Source: Agaribacillus aureus
GTDB taxonomy: Bacteria > Bacteroidota > Bacteroidia > Cytophagales > Cyclobacteriaceae
Length of the DNA: 64,000 nucleotides
Direction of reading: 5' to 3'
NCBI GenBank assembly: GCA_030442055.1
Contig: JAUJEB010000010.1
Coordinates: 1-64,000 of the forward strand
Below are positions 7,815 to 16,871 of this stretch, piece after piece (the stretch's first letter is position 1; each line of letters starts with the position of its first letter). The translations under genes were made by a program, and so were the position numbers. Below the pieces are notes generated by a model. That model saw only the letters and a program-made list of their open reading frames with translations. It searched no databases and was not told where the DNA came from.

Positions 7815-8270
7815 CTATTCAATAGGCACCTGCTTCTCGAAGGAGGTTTCAAATGATATAACCGTATCGGTACTTACCACGCCCGATATCAGGTGAATTT
7901 TGTTGTATAACACTTCCCGTAACTTATCGTTGTCCCTTGCGAAAATGCGGATGATCAGGGTGTACTCTCCAGTAATGTTGGAACAACTGATTACTTCCGG
8001 TATTTTTTCCAATTCCTTAATGACAGTCTTTACATGTTTGGGTTCGTCCAGTTTGATGGTGGTGTAGGCTTCTGTCAAAAATCCCAGTTTCTGGGCATCC
8101 AGGATAAACGTCGGGGATTTGAGAATGCCAAGCTGTCTCAGCCGATTCACTTTTTTGTGCACCAGGGTGTTGGAAACACCAATTTCTTTGGCTAGTTGTG
8201 AGTAGGCTATGCGGGCGTTGGTGAGCAGTTTTTTGATAATGGTTTTGTCAATGGTGTCAATTTTTTCCAT
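7815..8270 (-). CDS. Lrp/AsnC-family transcriptional regulator
   Basis: The product has 151 residues, normal for the family. The N-terminal HTH_AsnC domain includes LTNARIAYSQLAKEIGVSNTLVHKKVNRL. The C-terminal RAM/AsnC ligand domain follows from residue 65, with a GEYTLIIRIFARD core. The family forms octamers that sense amino acids. The gene is divergent from the DUF1338 gene at 8522 with a 251-bp AT-rich gap between them, so it probably controls that gene and itself. Given the proposed role of DUF1338 in lysine/2-oxoadipate breakdown, the effector could be lysine or a related amino acid (inference). Confidence 0.9.
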   Translation of the reverse strand: MEKIDTIDKTIIKKLLTNARIAYSQLAKEIGVSNTLVHKKVNRLRQLGILKSPTFILDAQKLGFLTEAYTTIKLDEPKHVKTVIKELEKIPEVISCSNITGEYTLIIRIFARDNDKLREVLYNKIHLISGVVSTDTVISFETSFEKQVPIE

Positions 8271-8521
8271 AAGCGGATAAAATTTTTGCTAATAAGTCAA
8301 ATTATATCAAATATATAATTAATTAACATTATTTGACACCAAAACAAGCATAAATAAAACTTTCACGATAAAAATTATGATACAAAGGGTTAAATTAATT
8401 TAATTAGCGATACGAATTAAGTCTGAAAATATTAATAGATGTTTAATTCAAAGATCAACAAAGTTATATATAGGAATTCCACGATCAGCGCCATGAAATC
8501 TTAAATGCAAACTTTAGTCAA

Positions 8522-9325
8522 ATGGATCACGAGTATTTATTAGGTTTTTTGTGGGAGGAATATCAGAAAAACACACCATCAGCCGGCCGTATTCACAAAT
8601 TGCTGGCTGAAAAAGGGGAGAAGGTCGTTAATGATCACATTGCCCTGAGAACTGTTAATTTACCCCCGGTCTCGTTGGATCGCATTGCGGAAGTGCTTAG
8701 TGATTTGGGTTATGCTGCTAAAGATGACTACGATTTTCCAGAAAAGCGGCTTAAGGCCAGGCACTTTGAAAGAGAAGATAAAAAGGGACCAAAAATATTT
8801 GTATCCGAACTGATACTTCAGAATTTTTCGCAACAGCTCCAGGAGCAGTTGACTATTTGCTTTCACCAGATCCCACTGGGCCTGTTATCCACCGGCGCTT
8901 TCATCTATTCGGGAAGAACATGGGGAACTATTTCCTACAAGACCTACCTGAGCTTGCTGAAAGAGTCGGAATATGCCGCCTGGTTATACGTATATGGTTT
9001 TTGTGTGAATCACTTTACCGTTGATGTCGGGCAGTTAAATACCCTTGATAGCTTGCAGAAAATGAATGATTTTCTCAAGCAAAACGGATTTACATTAAAC
9101 CAGACGGGCGGAGAGATAAAAGGAAGCCCGGCACAATTGCTGGAGCAATCCAGTATTATGGCAGATAACAAGTGGATAAGATTTGCCGAGGGAACTTATG
9201 AGATCCCGTCCTGCTATTATGAATTTGCTAAACGTTACGCCGATGCTGATGGAAAACTATTTGATGGTTTCATAGCCAAATCGGCCGATAAAATTTTTGA
9301 ATCGACTAATACAAAGATCCCTTAA
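8522..9325 (+). CDS. DUF1338 family protein, possible 2-oxoadipate dioxygenase/decarboxylase relative
   Basis: The product has 267 residues. It fits the DUF1338 pattern: HKLLAEKG, then NDHIALRTVN with H39, then CVNHFTVDV with H164, and a C-terminal EIPSCYYEFAKRY with candidate ligands E227 and E234. Characterised members such as HglS use a His-His-Glu triad to bind Fe(II) and convert 2-oxoadipate to 2-hydroxyglutarate during lysine catabolism. The protein here is shorter than HglS (about 460 residues), as is usual for Bacteroidota members, so substrate assignment is uncertain. It is divergent from an Lrp regulator and ends at a terminator. Confidence 0.75.
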   Translation: MDHEYLLGFLWEEYQKNTPSAGRIHKLLAEKGEKVVNDHIALRTVNLPPVSLDRIAEVLSDLGYAAKDDYDFPEKRLKARHFEREDKKGPKIFVSELILQNFSQQLQEQLTICFHQIPLGLLSTGAFIYSGRTWGTISYKTYLSLLKESEYAAWLYVYGFCVNHFTVDVGQLNTLDSLQKMNDFLKQNGFTLNQTGGEIKGSPAQLLEQSSIMADNKWIRFAEGTYEIPSCYYEFAKRYADADGKLFDGFIAKSADKIFESTNTKIP

Positions 9326-9353
9326 TTAATAACAAACAACAAACCTGACTATG

Positions 9354-9383
9354 GCACTGTAGGGAACTTCAGTGCTTTTTTTT
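9354..9383 (+). terminator. Terminator after the DUF1338 gene
   Basis: GCACTG (9354-9359) and CAGTGC (9370-9375) form a short stem followed by eight T. Confidence 0.65.
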
Positions 9384-9567
9384 GCGATAAATTAAACAGG
9401 ACATCCTTTCCCTCCGATCCCAGCGCGACCCGTGATAGCTTCATGAGCATATTTCTCCCGGCAGGCATTTTGGGATCGATTGCATGATCGGCCTGTTTTC
9501 CTGATAAAAATGGCTAATTAACCTTTTTTCTTTCAAAAATTTGTTATTTTACGTTGGGAGGTTAAAA

Positions 9568-9594
9568 ATGCAGCAACAAACCCATGTTGGATAA
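9568..9594 (+). CDS. Candidate 8-codon leader ORF overlapping the next start
   Basis: An ATG at 9568 is preceded by a good GGGAGG Shine-Dalgarno at about 9556-9561, rare in this window. It encodes only MQQQTHVG before TAA at 9592-9594. That stop overlaps, in another frame, the ATG at 9584 of the large gene, which itself lacks a comparable ribosome site. It may be a translational coupling device, or the SD may simply serve the downstream ATG. Confidence 0.3.
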   Translation: MQQQTHVG

Positions 9595-12500
9595 ATTGAT
9601 TCGGAGTTTTCTAATAGTAATTCCTGTTATATGGTTAATAATGCCCGACGTTCGAGGGCAGGATATTATCCTGACGGGAAAAATTATCGATGCGACAACC
9701 AGTGAGCCCATCCCTTTTTGCAATATTCTCGTTCGGCCCATTAATAAAGGAACCTTTAGCAACGAAGAAGGAGAGTTTCTTTTCAAGATCGATTCCTTGC
9801 CTGTTACCCTGGTCGTATCCAATATCGCCTACAAACAAAAAAGTGTTCAGGTCACCGGCCCCGGGGAGGTGGTCCTTCTGCTGGAGCCGGCCTCAACGGT
9901 TTTGGAGGAAATTGTCGTCAAAGAGAAAAAGATGGATCGGTTTGCCCATGACCTGGTGAAAAAAGCGCTGGAGAAAACCAGGAGATCTTCCATTATTTCC
10001 CACTACGGCAAAGCCTTTTACCGGCAAAAATCCAAAAATGACAGCAGCTACGTAGAGCTGATGGAAATATTCTATGATGTGAGGTTCAGTAGTAACGGCA
10101 TCCTGGATTGGGAAGTACAGGAAGGAAGGTACGCACAACACGATGAACAATTGCTAAACCGGAATTTTACGCTGCTTTCCCGGATTTTTCCCACTATGCA
10201 CCCGGAGACGAATGATCTTTACCTGCCATTGTCAGATGAAAACCACAGTATCTTTGACATTTACCTGGCCGATATCATTGAAGTTGACGGCAGCAAAATA
10301 GGCATTGTGTCTTTTGTTCCAAAGAAAGGAATTGTAAAGCCATGCTTTTCGGGCGATTTATATATTGATATAAATACGCATGACGTATTGAAAATAGACG
10401 GTAGTTTTACGAATGATGACTTGCCCATCATAAAGTTTACCGAAAAGAAAGGCGATCTGGAAAATCTGGTCATTAAATATGAGACCGCGTTTAAAAGGGA
10501 TTCACTGGGTAACTTATTGTTGGATTATGTGAAAATGAACCAGCAATTTGATTATTATATTGACGGAATATTTAGGTACCCGGTTCATTCTCAATCTTTT
10601 CTTACTTTTTATGAGTACTATAAGCCTCTGCGGAAAAACAAAAAACTGGGTGGCCGGCTGAAATACAGAAATAATGACCGCGATATACTGGATCTGGTAG
10701 GGTATAATCCTAAATTCTGGCAAGACAATCCGGTTGTCAAAAGAACACCCGTTGAAGATACAGTCATTAATTCTTTTGAAAAGGATGAGGCATTTGGCAC
10801 GATTTATTTGAATAGCAAGGAACAAATTGCCCTGAGTGAGTCTGAAATAGGGAATGAGCTTTTTTTGAAAGACCTGTTGCTGAAAGTAAAAAGCTATCAA
10901 TACAACAGCCCTGTCGAAAAAGTCTATCTCCAGTTTGATAAACCTTATTATGCAGCCGGACAAAATATGTGGTTTTCCGCCTACGTGGTGGATGCTAATG
11001 GGCTATACCTCAAAAGCATGAGCAGGGTACTCCACGTCGAGCTTATCGATCCCCAGGGACAAATTGTGGAATCCCAAAAGATTAAGTTGTTAGGCGGGCG
11101 GGGTACCGGACAATTATTAATTCCCAATGACGTAAATAGTGGAACTTGCTTTGTAAGAGCCTACACCCAGTGGATGCGAAATGATGAAAGAGATTTTTAT
11201 TTTAATAAAAAAATAAATGTTTACAATCCCAAAGAAGAGCTTCTGGGAGATGTCAAGCCTCCAAAATTGGCTGATCCGGATAAAATTGATCTTCAGTTTT
11301 TCCCGGAAGGGGGCCACGCCATTAATGGAATTCCAATTCAGATGGCCTACAAGGGAGTGGGTACCGATGGGAAAGGAAGAGAGGTAGAGGGATCCATCAT
11401 TGATGAAACAGGCGAAGTGCGTGCTTTTTTCAAAAGTACCTACAAGGGAATGGGATTGTTTTATTTTAAACCGGAAAAAGGCCACCAATACCGCGCTCAA
11501 TTGAATGGTAGCGGAATTACCTATGATCTGCCCGAGGCGCTTGATGAGGGGTATACCCTGATGGTGAGAAATAGTAATCAAAAAAGTGTTAAAGTAAGGA
11601 TCCAGGTTAGCGAAGGCCTGGAGAATGCACCTGTTTATTTAATAGGTCAATCCAGAAATAACGTCTATTTCCGGCAAAAATATAGTATGGAGAGCGGTAT
11701 GGTTAGTTTGGAAATTCCTAAAAACCAGCTGCCCTCGGGTATTTTTACACTTACCCTTTTTGATATTGAAAAAAAACCACGGGCAGAAAGAGTGGTATTT
11801 ATTAATCGCGAGGCAGAGTTTAATATTGATTTTCAGGTTGAAAAGACACCCCTGGAGAAGCAGGATCTGGTAAAACTGAACATTCTTACCCAGGACGAGG
11901 AAGGGCGTCCCGTGCCAGCCGGTATTTCGCTGGCAGTCACCGACGTGAACCAGGTGCAACGCGATGAAAATGACGGGCACATTTTGAGCCAGTTGCTGCT
12001 GGAATCGGATCTAAGGGGTTTTATTGAGACGCCAGGCTATTTTTTTAGTGATATGACCAGGACCAAGAACTATTCCCTTGACCTGATTATGATGACCCAT
12101 GGCTGGAGAAAATTTCGCTGGCTGGATGTATTGAAAAAAGGAGCTTTGGATAACCACTGGGCACCGGAGAAAGGGATTAGCCTGAAAGGTGTCGTCACGG
12201 ATCCTTTGACCAATAAGCCAATAATGGAAAGCGGGGTTATACTGTTAAGTATTAATGAAAAATCCAACTTTTCAGTGATCTCCAAAACTGACCAATTTGG
12301 CATATTTAATATCAAAGACTTGTCATTTAATGTGCATGACGATCTCATATTCAAGGTAATCAATGAAGACGGCAAAGTAATACCGGCCAATGTAGTTTGG
12401 GAGCAGGAAAAGCGGCCTTTTGTCAGATTCTCAGGAAGTCCTGTTTCAGCGGACAAAAAGATTAAAAAGATGTTGGCTAACGAGCTTGTCAGACAACAGG

Positions 12501-13285
12501 CCGGCGAAACAGTTGATGCGGAATATGTATTGGAAGAGGTAACCATTGAGGCGGGTCGCCTTGGCGGACGGGATTTTGGGTCCCCTAATGCCGTAGTGGT
12601 GCGGCCTGAAAAAACCAATGGTTTATATACCAATATTCTGCAAATGATAGAGCAAAACGTTTCGGGCGTCCGCATATTTGGCTATGGCGTCAATAGCCGG
12701 ATCAGCATTAATGGGCGAGGAACGCCATTGATTATCGTCAATGGATTAGAGCTAAATTCACGTACCGCCGGACAGCCAATAAATACTGCTACCAACCCGA
12801 CAGCCCGCCGGCCTAATAATACCGTGGGCTTGTTGCAGGGCAATAATAATTCAGATGTTGTGATCAACGATTTAATCAATTGGGTGCAGCCAGATGATGT
12901 GGAGAAAGTGGAGGTGCTAAGACATTTTAACGCCGCCGCCTACGGCGCCCAGGGAAGAAATGGTGTCATTATCATCCACACCAAAAAGGGCGAAGCCAAT
13001 GGCCGGTCAAAATTACCTGACAGACATGCCGTTTACATTCAGGAGAAAGGATTTGAACCTGTCAAGACTTTTTACCAACCCAAATACGAAGTTGACGCCA
13101 CAGCCAAAAGCAACGTCGACCACCCGCCTTTGATTTATTGGTTACCTTTAATCGCGACTGATAGAAACGGAAAGGCTACCGTCTCATTTTACCTGCCTAA
13201 AGATACACCTATCCAAATGGTAGCAGAGGGTATATCTGACTACGGAAAGCCTGGAATGGCATTTGAAGTCTACAGAAGTAAATAG
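9584..13285 (+). CDS. Large exported MG2 / TonB-plug domain protein without beta-barrel
   Basis: The product has 1233 residues. A signal peptide (residues 1-25, ending DVRGQ) leads into a carboxypeptidase-regulatory-like domain (26-105: GKIIDATTSEPIPFCNILV ... FSNEEGEF). An MG2/macroglobulin-like segment lies near 443-545 (YLQFDKPYYAAGQNMWFSAYV). A second regulatory-like domain is near 860-900, and a TonB plug-like domain is at about 1015-1135 (ILQMIEQNVSGVRIFG ... VEVLRHFNAAAYGAQGRNGVIIIHTKKG). The last 45 residues return to an alpha-2-macroglobulin-like strand pattern. There is no 22-strand barrel, so it is not a transporter. Such hybrid proteins are common in Cytophagales and probably act at the envelope; their substrates are unknown. 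Confidence 0.8.
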   Translation: MLDKLIRSFLIVIPVIWLIMPDVRGQDIILTGKIIDATTSEPIPFCNILVRPINKGTFSNEEGEFLFKIDSLPVTLVVSNIAYKQKSVQVTGPGEVVLLLEPASTVLEEIVVKEKKMDRFAHDLVKKALEKTRRSSIISHYGKAFYRQKSKNDSSYVELMEIFYDVRFSSNGILDWEVQEGRYAQHDEQLLNRNFTLLSRIFPTMHPETNDLYLPLSDENHSIFDIYLADIIEVDGSKIGIVSFVPKKGIVKPCFSGDLYIDINTHDVLKIDGSFTNDDLPIIKFTEKKGDLENLVIKYETAFKRDSLGNLLLDYVKMNQQFDYYIDGIFRYPVHSQSFLTFYEYYKPLRKNKKLGGRLKYRNNDRDILDLVGYNPKFWQDNPVVKRTPVEDTVINSFEKDEAFGTIYLNSKEQIALSESEIGNELFLKDLLLKVKSYQYNSPVEKVYLQFDKPYYAAGQNMWFSAYVVDANGLYLKSMSRVLHVELIDPQGQIVESQKIKLLGGRGTGQLLIPNDVNSGTCFVRAYTQWMRNDERDFYFNKKINVYNPKEELLGDVKPPKLADPDKIDLQFFPEGGHAINGIPIQMAYKGVGTDGKGREVEGSIIDETGEVRAFFKSTYKGMGLFYFKPEKGHQYRAQLNGSGITYDLPEALDEGYTLMVRNSNQKSVKVRIQVSEGLENAPVYLIGQSRNNVYFRQKYSMESGMVSLEIPKNQLPSGIFTLTLFDIEKKPRAERVVFINREAEFNIDFQVEKTPLEKQDLVKLNILTQDEEGRPVPAGISLAVTDVNQVQRDENDGHILSQLLLESDLRGFIETPGYFFSDMTRTKNYSLDLIMMTHGWRKFRWLDVLKKGALDNHWAPEKGISLKGVVTDPLTNKPIMESGVILLSINEKSNFSVISKTDQFGIFNIKDLSFNVHDDLIFKVINEDGKVIPANVVWEQEKRPFVRFSGSPVSADKKIKKMLANELVRQQAGETVDAEYVLEEVTIEAGRLGGRDFGSPNAVVVRPEKTNGLYTNILQMIEQNVSGVRIFGYGVNSRISINGRGTPLIIVNGLELNSRTAGQPINTATNPTARRPNNTVGLLQGNNNSDVVINDLINWVQPDDVEKVEVLRHFNAAAYGAQGRNGVIIIHTKKGEANGRSKLPDRHAVYIQEKGFEPVKTFYQPKYEVDATAKSNVDHPPLIYWLPLIATDRNGKATVSFYLPKDTPIQMVAEGISDYGKPGMAFEVYRSK

Positions 13286-13425
13286 CTTACATTGATTTTT
13301 GATATAATGGTAATCCTGTACCTGGCAATTTGAATCGGTAAGTACCTGCTGACATGGCTTTTATTATCCCTTTGCAAACTTTTACATTGGTTCAACCGTG
13401 CCGGAACCGCAGCAGTTTGTCTTTC

Positions 13426-14694
13426 TTAGTTTAAACCTTCGGCAATAGTTCTGAAAAAGGACAAGGTGATATTCCTGGAGCTGATTTTCTCTTTTTTAAA
13501 CCGGTAGTTGGAGGAAAGCTTTACCAGTACCAGAGCTTTATCAGGATCTACATAAATAAACTGGTTGTAGATGCCCTGTGCGAGAAACTCATCGTCGCCT
13601 CCTTCCGGTATCCACCATTGATATCCATATCCTGAGGGTCGGTTGGAATTGGGACTACCCGGGATCAGGTGTGGTGCATCTGGTGTGATAGAGGCCAGCA
13701 CCCAACTTTCCGGAACTATTTGTTGTCCCTGCCAACGGCCGCTATCGAGGTACAGCTGTCCTATTTTAGCATAATCTCTCATGATGAGATTGAGGCCGCC
13801 AAGAACAAATTCCATCCCCGTGTCATCAACAATCCAGTAGCCGTCGGACTCGGCACCTATTTTTTGCCATAGCCGTTCTTCCATATATTGCGCAATGGAT
13901 TGCCCGGTTACTCTTTTGAGAATCATACCCAATACATGCGTATTGACACTAACGTAATGATTATAAGTCCCTGGTGTTCTTTCTCTTTTTAATGAAGCGG
14001 CAAAATCATCCATAGACATACCCAGGGCCAGATAGCGGCCCATGCGATTGATATCAGAATTAAAATCGCCGTAGTCTTCGTTAAATCCCACACCTGTAGA
14101 CATTTGCAAAACATCTTTGATCCTGACGCCATCATAACCGGTTCCCTTTAACTCCGGAAGGTATTCGGTAACAGTTTGCTCGATGCTTTTAATTTTACCT
14201 TCGCTAATGGCTATACCAAACAAGGCTGAAATAAAGGATTTTGACATAGACCAGGAAATATGATGATCAGTTTCGCTGAAGCCATTGCTGTATTGCTCGA
14301 AAACGATGGTGTCATGATGAATAATAAGCAGACCGTCAGTTAAAGTATAATCAAGAAAATTCTGGGTATTAATCGTAGAGTCCTCATGAGAAAAGTAAGC
14401 CGGTAGTTGAATACGCGATGTGGCATAGGGAAACCTGTTGGGCCTGTCGGGTTTTTTAACAACACTTGTAGGAAATATATCCACGATTCCTCTGAAATTT
14501 TGAGATATTTTATCCTGGTCAAAGAGGGTGATCACATAGTAAAGTCGCCGGGCTTCTCTGCGAAAAAAAACGCCGGCAATAAGGGATACTAAAAGTATAA
14601 AAATGAATAAAGTTAAAAGAATCCTTCTGATCAGCTTCATTTTACTCGGGATTGTTTTTGCTGTTGAAAATAGATTAAATTTTGATTTATTCAT
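13426..14694 (-). CDS. Membrane-anchored serine hydrolase (beta-lactamase class C / PBP-like)
   Basis: The product has about 422 residues from the chosen start. An N-terminal membrane helix (LLTLFIFILLVSLIAGVFF) is followed by a beta-lactamase/transpeptidase-like fold. The nucleophile motif is S-M-S-K (Ser149 in this numbering), followed by the GIAISEGKI helix. A Tyr/Asn element, YNHYVSVN, and a late GYGYQWW segment are also present. The family includes esterases, D-peptidases and beta-lactamases; no substrate can be assigned. An in-frame ATG at 14808 would add 38 Lys/Arg-rich residues; I prefer 14694 because GGGAG lies just upstream. A third ATG at 14640 is directly before the membrane helix. 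Confidence 0.8.
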   Translation of the reverse strand: MNKSKFNLFSTAKTIPSKMKLIRRILLTLFIFILLVSLIAGVFFRREARRLYYVITLFDQDKISQNFRGIVDIFPTSVVKKPDRPNRFPYATSRIQLPAYFSHEDSTINTQNFLDYTLTDGLLIIHHDTIVFEQYSNGFSETDHHISWSMSKSFISALFGIAISEGKIKSIEQTVTEYLPELKGTGYDGVRIKDVLQMSTGVGFNEDYGDFNSDINRMGRYLALGMSMDDFAASLKRERTPGTYNHYVSVNTHVLGMILKRVTGQSIAQYMEERLWQKIGAESDGYWIVDDTGMEFVLGGLNLIMRDYAKIGQLYLDSGRWQGQQIVPESWVLASITPDAPHLIPGSPNSNRPSGYGYQWWIPEGGDDEFLAQGIYNQFIYVDPDKALVLVKLSSNYRFKKEKISSRNITLSFFRTIAEGLN

Positions 14695-15018
14695 AATCTC
14701 CCGGGACGACTTTATCCGTGAAAGAGACATTAATTTTTTAAATAATAAGTGTTTTCCTGTGCTTTTGTATTTGTTAGTTTTTCGATTTTTAACCGCCTGG
14801 CACCTCATGCAGTTTTTGGTTTCAAAAATTGCTTCTATGCCCTGAAAACCAATATTTTCTGGGGAGGAAGGGCTCCCTCTGAAGGCTCCTTTTTTAAGTC
14901 GCAGACATTTTTAATTTAAAATTTATTTTCGGCGGATTGAGGGTAATTAAAGTATTAGATGTATCAATTACCAAAGACCAAAACATTTAATAACCAAACA
15001 ATTTAACATTCTAACGAC

Positions 15019-16023
15019 ATGAAAAAACAACCGTCAGTCAACAATGTATTTAGCTACTTAACATACTTTTTGATTTTTGGAGTTTTTATGATTTTAGTAA
15101 GTGGATGTGAAGATGAAGATGTCCCGGCCGATAGCAATAACACCTTTGCCAACGTACAACAATCTGAGGGCGCGGTAAAAAGTTACATTGGGGTTAATGC
15201 TAATTTACAGGCAGCCAGAAATATGGGTTCCGGGATCATTCCTTTTGCCGATGGCAATGGCTTCAATGGCAGGGCCATTCGCAAAGGAGTCACCAATCTG
15301 GAAAATGCAAGAGCATTCACCGACTCTGTATGGTTTGAATCCTGTGCCAAGGTGGACATATCAATTTCTGCCGGCAGCTTTAAAATAGTTATTGATTATG
15401 GTGAGGAAGGCTGTGAAGAAGATGGCGACTTTATCAAGGGAAAATTAACGGAAACCTATACGTTTGCTAACGATTCTTTGACGCAGGAGACTGTTTATGA
15501 GAATTTTTCTTTTAACGATGTCACCCTTGATGGCTCCAGATCGGCCAGTTTCGCGATTTCTTCACTGGAAGCTGAGAGCTTTGTAGTTACCTGGAAAGAA
15601 GATTTGAAGGTAGCTTGGGAAGACATGTCTTACACCTTGCTTGCGGATATGACTAGCAGTTTTGATGGTGAGGAAATTGTGATAAGCGGTTTCACCAATC
15701 TTTCATCTTCCAACGGAGAAAGCTACAAGGCTACGATTAACGAGGATCTCGCCCTTACACTGGCTTGCCTGGAAGAAGAGATTTATGCTCCTGTTCGCGG
15801 CGTTGAAACGGTAGAGATTAACAACGACTCCATACAAAATTATACCGTCGTGATCGATTATGGCGATGGAGCATGTGATTACCTTGTGGAAATTACACAT
15901 GATGGCGAAAGTGCTGTCATAGACATTAGCGAGGAGTATGACGAGATTGAATTCGGTTTCGGATTTATTTTCGGGCTGCATGATGACGACGATGATTATG
16001 ACGATGATAAGGATAATGATTGA
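15019..16023 (+). CDS. Putative lipoprotein with Asp-rich C-terminus
   Basis: The product has 334 residues. The signal segment ends in the lipobox LVSGC (Cys near residue 30), followed by an acidic linker (EDEDVPADS), so it should be a surface or periplasmic lipoprotein. The body is beta-rich, with two related segments (VIDYGEEGCEEDG near residue 125 and VIDYGDGACDY near residue 277) that suggest an internal duplication. The last 14 residues are almost all Asp (HDDDDDYDDDKDND), which could bind Ca2+ or other cations. No family is recognised. It stands alone, followed by an apparently non-functional region. Confidence 0.7.
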   Translation: MKKQPSVNNVFSYLTYFLIFGVFMILVSGCEDEDVPADSNNTFANVQQSEGAVKSYIGVNANLQAARNMGSGIIPFADGNGFNGRAIRKGVTNLENARAFTDSVWFESCAKVDISISAGSFKIVIDYGEEGCEEDGDFIKGKLTETYTFANDSLTQETVYENFSFNDVTLDGSRSASFAISSLEAESFVVTWKEDLKVAWEDMSYTLLADMTSSFDGEEIVISGFTNLSSSNGESYKATINEDLALTLACLEEEIYAPVRGVETVEINNDSIQNYTVVIDYGDGACDYLVEITHDGESAVIDISEEYDEIEFGFGFIFGLHDDDDDYDDDKDND

Positions 16024-16711
16024 TAGCGGGAAAGCTGCTTCAGACCGGTAGCTGAGGATGCTTGGTGAGTGAGAAGGTACCGCGTGAGGATTGGCAAAAC
16101 CTGCTATCAGCCGTATCCATAAATATAGATAACAAAACGTTCTTTGTAAGTTTTATTGAAGATAATTGTGTAGAAGGCGATAGTGATGAAGTGTTAATTG
16201 ATTTTTTCATATTTCTATTCAGGAGATAGCGGTGATTTTTGTCAAAGGTGTTGCGGCGACACTTAGTGAAGGGTGGATTGAGAAGATCACCTGTCTCTAA
16301 AAATAGGTTAAGCTGGTCAATTGGTCAGGAAGTGGGGAAGAAAGTGCGAATGTGGGTTTGAATAGTGCAAGAGGTGTCGCACGCTCGGGGAGACCAAATG
16401 ATCAGGTTGTTAGTGTGGTAGGAGCTGGTTAGTATTCGGGATTTGAGCTGACTATTGTCAACTGTAAAAATTAGCATCAGTATGTCAGAACATGTTGAGC
16501 GAGTTTAAATGGAAAACTGTATGTTATTTTACCGCAGAGGGCAGCTATAGTCACAAAGGCGGTCCCGGAATAACCGGCGATGTGAGAAAGGCCGGCAGAT
16601 TGACCGATGCCGGCCGATCAGTTAATCGCTATTTGATTAACGGTCAATAATCTCTTTTGATGCTTTTTGTTTAAGTAGCGAAAGTTACAAACTATGGGTT
16701 TGTAATAATCT
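16024..16711 (+). pseudogene. Possible decayed coding region (three short frames)
   Basis: No intact gene is present, but three + strand stretches read like protein, each in a different frame: 16065-16229 (GTG start, 54 codons, acidic with a hydrophobic end), 16307-16429 continuing through a TAG to 16474, and 16492-16650 (ATG, 52 residues, Gly/Arg-rich). A real terminator follows at 16712. The simplest reading is a gene broken by frameshifts and stops; the alternative is a set of small genes of which 16492-16650 is the best candidate. Confidence 0.4.
16492..16650 (+). CDS. Candidate 52-residue small protein or gene fragment
   Basis: An ATG-started frame begins MLSEFKWKT and ends YLINGQ, with a Gly/Arg-rich middle (GGPGITGDVRKAGR). 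The codon use resembles genes of the window (GGC, GCC, CGG). There is no clear ribosome site. Its last codons overlap a GTTAATC/GATTAAC hairpin. A terminator lies 62 bp downstream. It may be the 3' end of a broken gene. Confidence 0.3.
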   Translation: MLSEFKWKTVCYFTAEGSYSHKGGPGITGDVRKAGRLTDAGRSVNRYLINGQ

Positions 16712-16739
16712 AACCCCGGCTTAACGCCGGGGTTTTTTT
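16712..16739 (+). terminator. Strong intrinsic terminator
   Basis: AACCCCGGC (16712-16720) and GCCGGGGTT form a 9-bp GC-rich stem around TTAAC, followed by a T run. There is no intact gene directly upstream, which supports a lost or broken gene at 16.0-16.7 kb. Confidence 0.85.
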
Positions 16740-16871
16740 ATGCCAATTAATTAAAAGGTTTAGCACGAGAAAGGGCTTTTTTCTGGTATTTTCTACTACT
16801 TTTACAGAATTTTCAACGCCAAATTTGTAGGAGCTAATTAACCGGACCATCTTTTAGTCTTAATTGCATTT

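Noticed and set aside
16021-16110. Inverted TGATAGC / GCTATCA arms about 70 bp apart
   Set aside because: Short arms with a long spacer; likely coincidental and not flanked by direct repeats as a transposon end would be.
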